Source of the DNA: Hymenolepis diminuta
Lineage: Eukaryota; Platyhelminthes; Cestoda; Cyclophyllidea; Hymenolepididae
Reading direction: 5' to 3'
Length of the DNA: 64,000 nt
NCBI GenBank assembly: GCA_900708905.1
Contig: CAADRB010000007.1
Span: forward strand, 669,982-733,981
The translations under genes and the position numbers were made by a program. Of this stretch, positions 1 through 13,413 are shown piece after piece (position 1 is the stretch's first letter; each line of letters opens with the position of its first letter). The notes beneath the pieces are model-generated. The model had not been told where the DNA came from. It did no database searches and was given only the letters and a program-made list of their open reading frames with translations.

Positions 1-3000
1 CTTGTAACCAAACAGACAATGAGATCAGGTATTCAGCTGTGGCAATTCCTATTGGACTAAACACTGTTTGTACCAGGCATTTTTCTTTCAGATTACAAAC
101 GCAAATGTTCTTATTCCTGCAGTCTCTTATCAAACCTTCATCAACAGCCCTCTTTCCTGGTTGTAATTAAAACCGATCGCGGTGAATATACGCTTAAAGC
201 AATTGGTTCCTTTCCTTTGGTACATGAGATTGATAAACTTCGTAAAGTAATTACAAATAATCTCTTTGGAAGAAATCTTAAAATAATATTATTAAGTTGA
301 TTAATCCAATTACGAGAATAGAAACAGAGATGCAGTTAGGTTCTGAAAAAACCCGTGAACTTCAGATGCAAAACAGAGGAATACAGTGAACATTTATGTT
401 ATCTGTGATCACTGCAAGAATATTCAAATAATTGTTGAGTAAAACAATATTACAATAAATAGAAAAATTAAATTTATACATGCAAGGCCTCATTAAAGTT
501 TCATATTTGATACTTCATCGGTGAAATCTAAGGGAAATTGTGAATTCAGAGATTTAACATTGGTAGACTTATCAGTACTTTCAAAAAGGGAGGAAATTTG
601 AACTTAAAATTATTTACCACAATGGCTGATTTTTGTCCACGTAGGAGAAAAAGCATGAACAAAGTGAAAACGAATTCAAACCTTTTCATCCGAGATCCAA
701 TATCTAGAGCAGCTTTCATTTAGGCACCCGAATGTCTGATCCTTACTTAACGGAATCTTCCACGATATTCAGACTCAGAAGACTTTAATGGCAAAGCGTT
801 GCTATTTGAAATTTGGTTTATGCATAAATCATTGGCTTCAGGATGAAAATATCCCAATTTCACACTCTGACACCCGATAATTAGGTGTTAAATAGAAAGT
901 TTTACAGCTTCGGTGGAAGCCCAATATTTGATGTAATCTATAGATTTCGTGGACGGAAAGAAGTTATCGTAATATTACTGCCGATTTTATAAAAAATTAT
1001 TATGATCACAAATAATGGCATATATCTTTTGAAAATAATTATTTCCTGTTTAAAAGTATGCTGATACAAGCTGCAAAATGGTCAGTTTGAAAATAGCACG
1101 CAAACCTCGACCAACTAGAGATAACTCGCTGAGAGAAGTTTTCAGAATCTGACGATTATTTGAACGACTAAGTGGTTTCGATCCTGGGTGATTAAATGAT
1201 TTGTGATATATCATGCTATTTTAAGATAGCGAACGAGGAGAACCCACGAGATATATGAAAATACTTTTCTTTCCCTTATTATTTACTTCATAATAGCTCT
1301 TTTATTATAGATAGGAAGAATACTCTGTCGCACCGAAAGTGTATTTACACGTCATTACCATATCACTACATGATGAGGTCAAGCGCTATTCATCGATCTA
1401 TCTGTTGTCTGACCAATCTATTCTGACACATTTATGCAGTCCAATGATTGGTTCAGTCTTCTCCAACCAGTCACTCTCTGGGAAAAAAAATTCGGCTGTA
1501 TAAAAAGGATTTTTATTTCATCTCAAAGGTTACTAGACTGGTTTTGTATGATTAAATCTCTTTCACTGGGGTCTGACCGTGTGTGATAAACTCTGTAACG
1601 CAAGACTTGTCCGAATGTTTCAATAATATATTTAATTACGTTCACAATTTTTACTTTGAGCTGATACAGACAGTGGCAGAAAAACCAGTAGTTGCGTCGA
1701 AAATGGAAATCATTTGCTGATCCGCAGGAGACCAACATTTTATGACTGATTTAATGACTCCCAATAGGATCAAACTGCACTTCATTAAAACTCCGGTAGA
1801 AATTTTTGGCTTTTAACGCTAGCTATGTTAAAAAAAACCGATTAGACGGATTAGAAATGCAAATATACTGGTAGAGCACTTTTTGCTGTCTGACCTAACT
1901 AGTTTATCTCCAATCCTAAAGCATTCCTCCTGTACTCCTCTATGAATCCACATATCATTCACTACCTTCTGCTGCTTCCGCGGTAGCCACCAACATCTCT
2001 GATCACTTCGCCGCTGTTGATCTTACCTCACATTAAGTAGGCTACTTGTAATGAACCTCGCCGGTTGCAACTCTCCTCTTTCTCCATTATGTTGCCATAG
2101 TAAATATTGGTAGAAGATAGAAAGTACTACTTGTGAAGTAGCTGAAGGAAAACAAGGTGCCTTTTACATTCTTCTTAATCTTCTGAAAAGCTAAATCTAA
2201 GCTTTAAACCTTGCAAAAAGCTACAACTTTCGGCGGAATAAAGTCGTCAGAAGATATACTAGAGAAGCCAGTCACAATGCGTGTTTCTGGTTTAATCCTT
2301 CAATAATTTCAGGCCTTTTCCCTAATAACTTTACATTCTATTTTTTTCTGCGGTCATTATTATAGATCTCATTACTTTAAATCATACCTTCCAGATCAAA
2401 ATGTCGGATTCTTTAATATGTATGAACACAGCTGAATGCATTTTGAAGCCATTTTCAAAATGTGATATCCGATGCTTGACATATTTCAGTTTAATTTTGC
2501 AGCCAAATAAACAAGAGCCTGTGCATTGCTTGAAAATGTTGGTATGTAAGAATTTATGGTTGGATTTAAACAGAAGAAACCTCCTGTGCCAATTTATCAA
2601 ATATCAAAGTAACGGCATAATAAATAGCTTTTAAAAATTATTAATGGAGAGATAATTTGCCCACATGTTTTACTATTAATCCGGCTCGTATAATTAAATA
2701 AATTAAACCCATTTGGAAGTGTCTAGTCCTAACATTTGGGATTCCAAATTGACCTGTCGAAATATTTTCGTGCAAAAAGATTCTCGGACCATTTTTTATT
2801 TCACGATAAAAAATGAATTGTTGTTCTTTACTTTTATATAAAATTAAGTAGTTTGCAATGAAGTATTTACATGCTCTCGTCAAATTTGATGTAATATCCG
2901 AATGTAGGCATGAGCTTGGTATTGCAAATAGATCAGTGTGGCTGAATTTCCATCTGAGCAAAACTACTGCTCTCCAAAAGATTATGAAAATGTGAATACT

Positions 3001-4626
3001 TCTGAAGGGCGATACTCACAATCTTTCCGGTCTGTCTTTTTCATAATTCCGAAGCGGCTCCTTTATTTTTGTAATTGGATATAATTACAAACCTGTTGCT
3101 CCACTATTGAATTTTAGAATCAAAACAAGGTGCTCTGATAATCCAGGTTCCTATTGGTAGAGCAGTAATATGGAGATGGATGTAAACTAGTAATTACTGG
3201 AAAATGCAAAGAGTTAGACTGTCTGCACTCAGCCGTGTGTTGGTCACCAGAGCGCATTAACTTATTTACTTTTGAAAAGTATTTCAGAGACAAAGTCATA
3301 TTCGGATTACTTATAATCGAGATATGATGTCATTGCGTAGACTGGCCAATCTGAAGCTGGTAACAACATCAGCGCCAGACGAAAGGAGGACAAGAATATC
3401 GTAAAAGAAATAAAAGCATAAAACCCGTTTACTAACGTCAGGCGAATTTTGATGTCGAAATAGGGAATCCAGTTCATGGTGGCTCACAATTGAAAATCAC
3501 AAAGAAATATTGGCGTGAAATGCTTAAGATCAGGTTAATTCCTTACAGTGAATATTGGAAATGATTTGAAACTTGAAGTAAATTATTCATGAAACTAAAT
3601 ATTAAATGTTAAAATTGAATTATTGTGCTGAAATAAATACGGCGCAAACTTCTTCAGTTAATGAATTAAAGTGTCACCGTACTCAATAGATTTTCTCTTG
3701 GAGTTGGGAAAAAACTACTAAATGGGAAACAAATTATCCGCATTTTTAAATATCAAACCCAAACACAAGTTAAACTTCGAAAATAAAAGAAATTGAAAAG
3801 TCAGGCACAAAGTAATGCCACTTAAGTCGGTAATTTCCTCTATTTCAGAGGAAGTTGGTGGAGTGGAAAAAAAGTAAACTTAAGTAAGGCGGAGGAAAAA
3901 AATGGAAACTGTGAAATAAATGAATGGTTTATGGGCAAATCGCCACTTACTTTTCTCTACAGCATAAAAATGAAAGATGGCCATTTGTGTCATTTTTCAA
4001 CTTAAAAACTTCTTTTACCAATCAAATTACTAATGATCGTCCGCCTGATTTGCCTATCAAAAGTTAAAGTTATCTACATGAAAAAAAATATCGCAAATAT
4101 TGTTGAACGATCTGATCTGTCATTTGTATCGAAGATTTTAATTTCACATTGATAAAAAATAGAATTTAATTTAATGCATTTATGAATGGGATTGGAATTG
4201 ATTCTTAAAAGTTTGGATCTACGCCTCTCAACTTTTAGTTTTCTTTTGGGCTTGTTAAACATTATCTGACACAAAAATGCGAAATACTTTTCCTTCTCTT
4301 CCCAAATTTCTTCTCCACTTGCTTTCATTTAATAAAATTTAACAAAATTTTGTCGATGAATTCAAGGTTAAAATAAATCACAGTTTAAAATTTCTTAACT
4401 TATAATTTACAGTAATGAAGAAAAATTCGATTTTAATCAAATGATGGTTTAATATCTCAAGTTGTAACCAGCTACGCAAAGACAATAACTGATTAATAGT
4501 TTTTCAAATATATATGGAAAAGTAAAAATCATTTTTCCACCAATCACTTAAGAGGAGTTCTCTTGGTTGAATCTTTATGAACTATTATCATATTATCTCA
4601 CCAATTCTTAACTCGTGAAAAGTTGA
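1..4626. other. Intergenic, no gene recognised
   Basis: AT-rich sequence with only short open frames on both strands. The longest, about 106 codons on the minus strand at 2641-2961, has no recognisable domain, no convincing splice context and looks like chance. No transposon, RNA gene or tandem repeat was recognised. Confidence 0.6.
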
Positions 4627-5050
4627 ATGACGACCTTCCATGCGTTTTCAAAATTTTCGCCAGCGAAGCCAAGTGATATGCTTATGTCACTATGACTCAA
4701 ACCCCTACCTATTATCTTTAGACGGGTTTATCGAATCTCATTTTTTCTATAACCGTCCAGTTTTATTTGAAAATACACCTGCATACTCTCACGCACATCC
4801 CTGCCCCAGGAGATTCATTAAATGTCTTCGTATTTCCACCCACGTACCAACACGCAGACTGGCTTTTCAACTATCTGCTCGCACGCATCCCTCTCATCTC
4901 TCTTCCTTACTTTCCAGATTCCTCGTTGTGGTTTATTCGGTGCATTTAAGCTTGCACAACTGTTTGTTACTGTTGTTAGCTGGCAACTCCATTAGTTGCT
5001 ACTTCAACTGCAACACACTTTTAAAGAGACTTATCTCAAAGATTCAGGCA
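4627..5050 (+). repeat. Dispersed pyrimidine-rich repeat, copy 1
   Basis: One of at least four related copies in the window, all in the same orientation (others start near 37320, 42522 and 56328). Shared landmarks in order are an ATGAC-type start followed by a CCATGCGTTTTC-like block, TATAACCGTCC, GTATTTCCAC, a CTCTCATCTCTCTTCC pyrimidine tract, CGTTGTGGTTT, and a closing block resembling GTTAGCTGGCAACTCCATTAGT. Open frames across it are by-products of its composition. No protein, terminal repeat or tRNA-like promoter boxes were seen, so its transposon class is unknown; a non-autonomous element is the most likely explanation. The right boundary is approximate. Confidence 0.7.
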
Positions 5051-8000
5051 GTTTAAATAATATTAGCTACGATCAAGACCAATAGATAAAACGATAATGA
5101 AATCTTTAGTTCGGTGGGACTAAACTGCTAACACTACCAATTCCATTCCGTTACCACAACCTCGTCAGATGCAATTTATAGAGAAGAAAGCAGACATTTT
5201 GCATAGTCAACAAAATTACTTTTAAGTAGCTCTTACGCTCCAAAAATGTTTTATTCGTCCGATTTCCGAATGCTTTAAGCCGAAATAAGGCAAGAGCGGT
5301 TAAAATGCCACATATCGAAACGGCATCCGCAGTTTTGCTGCTAAATTGAGTGCTAACTTTATCAAAGGTATGTTTATGAAATCAGAAAGAATATATGGTC
5401 TTATAAATTGAACATTCAAGATGTATGTGTATGATTAAGTGCTGTCATTCATGTCACATCGTCACGTTGGTTGGCTGCTGAAAAGTAGAGATCTTATTCT
5501 ACTTATTTTCATAAATACCGTTCCATAATCTGCTCATTGTGATTATTATGTTAATGTCTGCGATTTGCCATTGTTCTAGGCTTCTGAAGGAAGGACTCTA
5601 ACAATTTATTCATTAAGATTTGTTCCCTGCTTGATAAATTTCCATTAGAAAGTCATTTTGCAAACCCATAATTAGTAGAGCAGGTTTATTTCAGCAATAG
5701 GAGTTAAAAAATCTTGCTGGATCTTGACACGTATTGGCCCTGTCTTCTATAAGTGTAATGATTCAAAAAATCAAATTTTCTTTTAGCACATGATGAAGTT
5801 ACAACCAAACAAATATGAAAAGTGACGTATCAAACTTTACGATCTTTAGTTAAACCAATTCCCAAAATATACATAAAAATGACTAATTAGCTAAATAATA
5901 TCTACATAAGCACTGAAAATTCCCAAAATGTATAAGCAATTAATGGTACATTTTCTTCCCGTCATGATTATCCAAATGCGGGAGAATAGAATCCGAGAGG
6001 TGGATTACACAGTCATAGTTACCAATAAATCTGATAAAGTGCAGATTGTTTGTCTAAGACATCAGTTCGATGCTCACCGGTGAACATCCAGTCAGCAGAA
6101 TGTCAAATTGTGCTAGTTAAATCTGACTAGAGGGAGTTGGAGAATCTGAGTTTCTTGAAGAGAAGTTCCTCGATGTTATGCATCTCTTCATGATATATAC
6201 TGAAGAACACTTTCTTATAAGAGCCTGGGAAATCATTATAAGATGCTCAATATTTACAATCCCTCCTTATTACAAATCAATAGTCTTTAAGTTTATATCA
6301 TGGCAAGAGATCATGCTCCTTTTCTAAAAATGTGTACCAAGAATGAATGGTCATACATTTAATTTTTTCCATTACAAACTCGAGTGCACTCTAACACTTG
6401 AATTAGCAGTTCACTATTGAGCCTCTCAGTTAACAGAATTCTTCGTTTTCCTCAGTGGACAATCTAATTTCCATCAATTCAAATTTCATAATCTTCTTTA
6501 ATTTTTGTGAGATTTCAGTATATGCTAAATGAAATCAATTTTTCAAATTACCTTTTCTGGGAAAATATAATATCTAGCAGCCGTGCACCTTGAATCATTG
6601 GTTTGCTATTTCTCCCTCTCTCTCGGTTTTGCGCCAATGGCTAATTGTCAGTTGGTGATTTCTGATTAGTTGTTCCATTCTACAATCACACGGTGATTCA
6701 CCAAGGATAAGAAATCAGCTCTCCGCCTGTTTATCACAATCCGAATTTTCCTCTCTCAAGTACCGACGCCTTCCTCTTTCCTTCCAATTTCTTCTCCTAA
6801 TCCTTATTTCTTTACTCTCTTATTCATTTACAATTGTCCGAAACACTTTTTTTCAACCAAACGATTGAATTCTCATTGTTTTACCAGTTTTGATCCAACT
6901 CTTTAGGTAGCTTAATCCGCGATTAGATCTACTTCAAAAAATTGTTTATAATTAAACTTAAAGGAAATATTTAATTTATTTTATTTACAGTATAAGAAAA
7001 ATCATAAAGTTTAATCATTGACTTATATATATTTTTTAGTATTTGATGCATTAATCAGATTTTACGATATTTGACATTCAGTCATATTATTTTTCATAAA
7101 TGATTTTGATAGAAATAGTGCCTCAAAGTATGAAGTTTAATCAAATTTTCCTCAAAGATGGCAAAAATTGAAGTTTACACAATAAAGCTTTACAATGACT
7201 CTTGACAGTAATTGAAACTGATCGTCACACTACAGTGAAAATCACTTCGCAAAAAGATTCAAAGATATGTTTATGATATTACTGCAGTTGTTTGTATTTA
7301 GATACCCTCAATTTGAGAAGAATTCTGGAAATAAATTGCAGAATCACATCTGAAGCGAGGAAATTCTGAATGCAGGAAGAACACCCAATGTCTTAATGAC
7401 CTCTACGGAAAAAGAATAGGCAGAATGCCTGGTTTTCATTAATTATATTAAATTTAAATTAAACCAAGTCAGAAAGTGTTTTTTTATTGTCATTTGCCAC
7501 ACCAACTATTCATAGATAATGCGAAAGATCATAAATTTTGATATTCTTCCCATGAAAGCTGGACAGACTGCTCAAGAAATGATTCAGCAAACTTAGTTCT
7601 TTTAATTGGGATAATAAATTGCTCAAATAAACACTAAAATCTATCGAAAAGTTATATCAGCATCGCCATCATGTTTTAGGGAAATGAAGGACTAATATGA
7701 TTATTATCTGTATTATCTAATAATTTCAGTTAAACAATTACACCAGTTCTGCCCTAATATGATTCGAATTTCTATATTCTACATGGTGAAATGAAAATAC
7801 TGACATATATACATATTTATGTTGCTTCATTAATTCTCCTCATCATTTAATTGACTTTGATCTACACGATGGGTCATGATATGGAAAATCTTCTCAATGG
7901 AGTCCATGAGTTTAGGTATCTATTTTGCCGAATTATAATAATCGTCCAAATATTCTTTACAGAAAAGACTTCAAGCGTTTTTCAGGAAACAACTCTAATC

Positions 8001-9833
8001 AAATGCTTCGAGCAAATGGTATATTGCTAATTCTTAAATATTGCAAATCCAGGGTTACGTTTGCTCAGAGAGCAAATGACTACCTCCCATTATGACTATC
8101 AAGTAGAGTATTTAATTATTTGGATTTAAAAATGGTTGGCTCCCAGATTAGTCAGCGCCTTCAGGTGACAATTTATCAAATATCCTCTCTTGAAGATAAA
8201 ATACCTACCCAAATATTCTCCATTTTAATAATATCACTTACAATTTGTCTGTTCAATTTAGGTATTATAAATAAAGCAGTACACTAATAAAAAATATTAC
8301 ACTTTTGTGCCTACCATATAACCGATAAATTTGTCACTAAATTTCAAATTTTAAATTTTAAAAGCCTACTGGGGTTTTTATATTTATCATTATCATTTGA
8401 TCTTAATTCCCAGTTAAAGCTATTGGGATGGAATAATGAGCCGGCTTGTATGATTTCAGTTTTGGCATGAATTGGTTCTATTCTTACTCAATTCTCTCTG
8501 CCAAATACGTTTAATGTTTAATTAATCCGCAAAATATATCTGGACCAATATGTCCTTTGAAATGTGATAAATATTATTATTAATAATATAATAGTATAAA
8601 TAATAATATAAAATGAAATAAAAACAATAGAGATGATATTAAACGGAAATGCACATTAAACTATTTTGTAAAGTGCGTCGCAAACTAATAGTGGAAGAAC
8701 TCTTGTTTCAAGCGGATACCGTACCTCTGGCTAAATTAATCTCGAGGAATTTACTGATTTCGCTCAATGAACAAGACTTTCATCATACATTCAAATGGTT
8801 GAAATAATCAGATCTTTCTTTGTAATGCCTGGGTTTTTGTCTAATGAATGTGGACATCCGAAGAATAATTTAAGTTTGGATGACCTCCATCCTTCTTTAC
8901 CAATGTATTTTTTGACTGGTTCAAAATTTGATGTCTTTTTCTGAAAAAGTCATCTATAAAATTATTATTTTTTTGAGGAAATTCTGGCAATGTTTTCTAT
9001 TATTGTATATATTTTGAATAGTAAAATATCGTCTCATGAAATGTGCTTCTTAATACAGTCAAGAGGAGCTACTGATCTGTAATTGAAATTATTTTCTTAA
9101 TGCAATTTTAAAAATATTATTTTAATAATAAAAACGACAAATTTTTGCTATTAAAATTAATTAAAAAGCTTTTAATAAACTAAGCATTATTCAATGCTCT
9201 TGTAAAAAAGGCGGTCGGTATTCAACTTCGTGCTATTTGGGTATTTCTATATTTGTAAATCCATAAAAGTTTGCAAATTTACGACCCAATAAATAGTTGT
9301 AAAATCTCCAAAAGATTAAGTAAAATTTGTATTTGCTAGTTTTAACTATCTATTTATTATGCTATATGAACATAATAATAAATAAATCGAAATGAAACAC
9401 CAAATATAATGTACACTTTAGGTCAATAGATGAAATCTGAAAGTGATTTAACCCAAAGCAAATTGAATCAGCAGAGTGAATTCAATCAGTGATCTTTTAT
9501 TCCTACCTTTAAGTGGTGATGCAAAGGTAAATAGATTTAAATTTTGATTTAATATCATTTAGAGATATTGATAAGTTGATGGAAACCGATAAAGAGTGTG
9601 AATGTCTCAAAGGGTAAATGGAAGGTGCATCAGGATATGATGGGGAAAATTTCAGCTATCCTGATTATTAAATTGTCCAGAAATTCTATAAAGCAGGTCA
9701 TCAAAGAACACAGATAGGATGTAAATTTAATCAGAATTTCCTAAATTGATTACGCCACTTGAAAAAGGATTTTTTTCTTTATTCCATGCCATATTTAAAT
9801 ACATTTTAAATCGGGCCAATTTGTATATGCTAA
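5051..9833. other. Intergenic, no gene recognised
   Basis: AT-rich sequence. A pyrimidine-rich patch near 6720-6800 and TAA/TTA-rich low-complexity sequence near 8570-8630 are the only notable textures. No coding region, RNA gene or transposon was recognised. Confidence 0.6.
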
Positions 9834-9959
9834 GCATTGTGTGCCGTTGACGCAGAGTTTTACGGGCTTGTCGGCAAAATCGGAGTTCAAGTGTTCGAAA
9901 CAGATCAGTATATACCTTTTGAACGATATGACCAACCGCACTGGGTAGAGTCTGGCTAG
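9834..9959 (+). other. Coding-like ORF fragment of 41 codons
   Basis: A locally GC-richer patch encodes a 41-residue open frame without a start methionine, bounded by stops. Its composition is protein-like, with motifs such as VDAEFYG and FERYDQPHW. A possible splice acceptor (TATGCTAAG) lies just before it, but no donor is apparent inside. I do not recognise the sequence. It could be an isolated exon, a decayed gene or transposon fragment, or chance. The reverse strand is also partly open. Confidence 0.2.
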
Positions 9960-10806
9960 AAAGGCATTCAGTAGAATTGAAATATAGATGTATTCAGTAG
10001 TGCATGACTGTATGCCGACTTTTGCAGTTATCTGGGCGTAGAGGGAAAGAAATAGAAAAAAATGAGAGCAAATCGAACAAACTGAATAAGGGAATAGACA
10101 AAAAATAAAACGTTTATCTAATTCCTTACCAAGTAATAATGTTAATATAAGAAAAAGACACTGACGTTCTAGTTTAAATCAATTAAAACAAAATTTAATA
10201 ACTTCATTAAAATTATAATAAATTTGTATTAAGGAAAGGTATTTAAATTTTATTTAAATAATTAAATCAGATGGGTGATAAGTTTAAATATTTAAATGCA
10301 CAAATATACCGGTGAAATAATTATTTAAAAGGCAATTATGGCCTGTAATCCGAAGGACTTATTTTTATTCTTCTGCTCTTCTCCAAAAATGTAGAAATTT
10401 ATATTAAAAGAAAGACTAATTAAAAAGTAATGTATGTATTTTGAATAAACGATCAAGTTTGAGAAGTTGGGATTGCAATAGTAAGAATGTGAATTTTGTT
10501 TTAACATGGCAATCAATTTATCTTTTAATAATCTGTGTAAACTGACTCTTTTGTTGATGGAGATAATGCAGAATCATCTTTAATTGATAAAATTCAGACA
10601 TAAAACAAAAATATCTTTTTAAGAATTGATCAGATTGACATCATTATTCATTAGGGAAAAGTGAACTTCTTAATCCTTACATGTTTGCAGCATATGAAGC
10701 AATAAAATTGTCTCATTTATGGCATATAGTATAATTTTATTGGACGTAAATAAGACCCAATTTTATCTTCGTTTTTCAATATTTTATTTGACATTTAGTA
10801 GTGGCA

Positions 10807-10953
10807 ATGTTTCTGTCAAAGAAGTACGCTGATGACGAATTGGTTCTACCACAAAATGCCGGTGGTCATCGATGTACGTTTACAGATGCGAGTATCAATT
10901 TTGCTGACTTGTCACTTCTGAGTTTCTTGCAAACGAGCCAATCCAATCATTAG
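10807..10953 (+). other. Small ORF of 48 codons, unknown
   Basis: An ATG-initiated frame of 48 codons in a patch with more G and C than its surroundings. The product starts MFLSKKYADDE and has no recognisable domain, signal peptide or membrane segment. There is no upstream promoter evidence and no neighbouring exon that I can pair with it. It is offered only as a candidate small gene or exon. Confidence 0.15.
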
Positions 10954-12521
10954 AAATTGCTGAACCACAAGTCAAAATAAGTCGAGATATTAAAAAATGG
11001 TGTATTATCGTCATGTTAACAGAAATTCATTTTACTCAGTTGTTTATACCATCCAGATATCAATATTTGCATCATTCTAAGTGAAAAACTACTACAGAAA
11101 GCAACTTTTGTATTTTATCAAATGCATGATAATTTTTACCCATCAAAGGTTAATACTTAGGAATTTTGACTAATATTTCAATCCTAGCAGCAATCATTTT
11201 GAAATATTAAAAACTTAAGTTTTCGGAAAGCAATAAAATTCGTTCAAGTAAATAAAGTTCTATTCGATATTTCTGTAGTTTCCATTGGTTACTTCATTAC
11301 TGCCCGTGGCTGTATTAAAATCGCATAAAAGTTGTAACAATTGGAAAGCACCTAAAGGAGATCAGCAAATGAGGGTGAACAAGAAAATCAAGTGGGAGGG
11401 GAGAGGGGGGTTCTAATGAATCAGGTAATAAAATCAAGTCATACTTCCTTAATTATGGAGGGGTTAAGATTTTTGTACTCTTCTACGGTGTATAATTTAC
11501 TTTTTAGTATTTCTACACGGTTAACTGGTTTGTGAGCAATATTTAGTTACAATAATCAATTCCCGTTGATTGGTGGTTTTGATCAGTGGCCATCATGTCC
11601 CAGCAATTCATTTTATATGGTTACAGCCAAGTGTAGATAAATGAGACTAGTAACCTGACATTGATCGCTAGGGTTAGTCTTGAAATAACTCTAATTTTTT
11701 AATAATAAAATCAATATATGATTAATAATTCAATAATGAACAAGCGTTTTATTGGTAATCTATGATTTACCTCACTTTATTCAAATACCAATTCAGTCTT
11801 AGGCAAGGTTATTCCGTGTATATAAAGAATGAAATAATATTTTGATTAATGTTAAGATTAAAATTAATTACCGGATCCATATCATTTACATTTTCTAGAC
11901 CAATTGGGTAAATTTCGATAATTATTTTAATATTTCGGGTTTGTGTGAGCTATTGAATTATAATTTACTATAAGTAATCTATTCATTCATTAATAAATTT
12001 TAGTAGAGGTGATAAATGTGAGGAAATAGTAAAGATATATTACTTTGAAATTTCATTAATTAACCCATAAAAAGCTGTCGGCAGACCACCCACTTGAGAA
12101 GTCCAGATGAAAGCCTGCGTGTGGATTTTATTTAATTGGAAAAAAGTCACCAAATTAAATTGTGCTTTATTTTCATCAAAATTATTCTACATATTGAATA
12201 TTCTACCGACCCTTTTTCAAAACAGAATTGATTGATATTTTATTTGGGTCAGGAAAACGATACTGGAAAACTCTCCGTTCAAAAAGTATGATAACAACTG
12301 ATCTTGATCTAGGCAAAGGGACATGGGCGACCACTACCAAATAAATGAATTGATGCATTTCCAAATGCAAATCTCAAGTGCTTTTCTTCAATGCAATATT
12401 TATTTAAAGGTTCTGACGATGCATTTTGAAAAATGTTTTAGTTGTGCTATTTTAAATATAACTATTTCCAATTCTGATTGTTTAAAGATTTAAGTTACAA
12501 GCCCATTAGAGAAAATGAATT
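10954..12521. other. Intergenic, no gene recognised
   Basis: AT-rich sequence with a purine/G-rich patch near 11390-11410. No coding region or repeat was recognised before the LTR. Confidence 0.55.
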
Positions 12522-12858
12522 TGTAGCGGGTGGTACACCACTAAGCCCTTTTGCTACAGCTAGGTGATCCTCCTAAGCAATCCAGATAGCGTCTAGCAGA
12601 GTCCTCTATTATCAATTTGCTCTCGAAATTAGCTCGGCTGCTGCCAAAGTAGGGAGAACCAGAAAGGTGTTGAGTAGAGAGGGTTGATTGATCCGCAAGC
12701 GATGAGACAGTAAGAATTTTATCATGTGAAAAGAGCTCCTTATGAGTCGCTGTCCACGAGCTTGGTCCTTAAATACAAACAGCACAAAGCTGCAGAGGTA
12801 TTGATTACTGATTATCTGAAGAGACCTTCACACGCGAACTCAGTACTCTCCCCCTACA
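12522..12858 (-). mobile_element. LTR of a retrotransposon, probably Ty3/gypsy-like
   Basis: A 337-bp block begins TGTAGCGGGTGGTAC and ends CCCCCTACA, so it is bounded by the perfect 5-bp inverted repeat TGTAG...CTACA, the usual TG...CA termini of an LTR. It is clearly GC-richer than its flanks. Read on the minus strand it starts TGTAGGGGGAGAG and contains a TATA-like TATTTAAGG. Decayed open frames lie immediately upstream in that orientation, which fits a 3' LTR. No second LTR and no matching 4-6 bp target duplication is visible, so the element is truncated. The Ty3/gypsy assignment is inferred from the overall layout and not from a recognised enzyme domain. Confidence 0.6.
12767..12776 (-). 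promoter_or_regulatory. TATA-like box in the LTR
   Basis: On the minus strand this reads GTATTTAAGG, roughly 80-90 bases from the LTR start at 12858, a reasonable place for an LTR promoter. This is a sequence-only assignment; the element is broken and probably silent. Confidence 0.3.
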
Positions 12859-12868
12859 GCGTTGCTAG

Positions 12869-13413
12869 TTATTGTACATAATCGGCCAATCGAGAACGTA
12901 ACTCTTCGATCGCAAAAGTGCGCGGGAGTTTGTGACGAGACGCGCAAGGTAGTGTAGTAGACTTAATAGTATCTTGGGGTGAGGACTGGAATGGAGAAGC
13001 GGAAAGTTGTACAGTATCTTTAGAGGAGTGTCAAGCACGAGTATTGGATGAATGTACATTATCGGGAGGCACAATAGGAGAAGGTATAGGAAGTGCAGAA
13101 TTAGGGTCTGCAAGCAGTAAATAGTCGACAGTAGTTGGAGGCGATTTGGCTGCCTGATTTCCGGATTGAGATTTTCATGCATCTGTAATGCCTTCTTTCA
13201 ACGTCTGCTCCTATTGAATTTTGACCTATTGTTTACTTCTAGTAGGTTACGAGTGTTATGTTTCCTCTTGAGTGTTGCTTTTGGTATAACTAAGTGCTGC
13301 AATTTATGGTTGATGGTTTGAAGTTTAGTAGACAGCGATGGAAGTTGTGAAGAGGTTGGTACGTTGATAGAGATTGTTTTTATAGGATTAGCTGTTGAGT
13401 GGACTCTGCAATT
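12869..13413 (-). pseudogene. Decayed ORFs next to the LTR
   Basis: Two open minus-strand blocks separated by frame breaks run up to the LTR. The first (13413 to about 13198) is 71 codons with a basic end (KRKHNTRN, NRSKFNRSRR). The second is proline/serine-rich (ALPIPSPIVPPDN), contains one internal stop and ends at a TAA at 12869, 10 bases before the LTR. The position suits the 3' end of a retrotransposon polyprotein. No integrase, reverse transcriptase or protease motif is present, so the identity rests on position. The rest of the element is missing. Confidence 0.4.

Noticed and set aside
2641..2961. Minus-strand frame of 106 codons
   Set aside because: No ATG-context, domain or exon partner; composition typical of AT-rich chance frames.
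4640..5056. Plus-strand frame of 138 codons
   Set aside because: It lies wholly inside repeat copy 1. The frame is not kept in the other copies, so it is a by-product of the pyrimidine-rich sequence.
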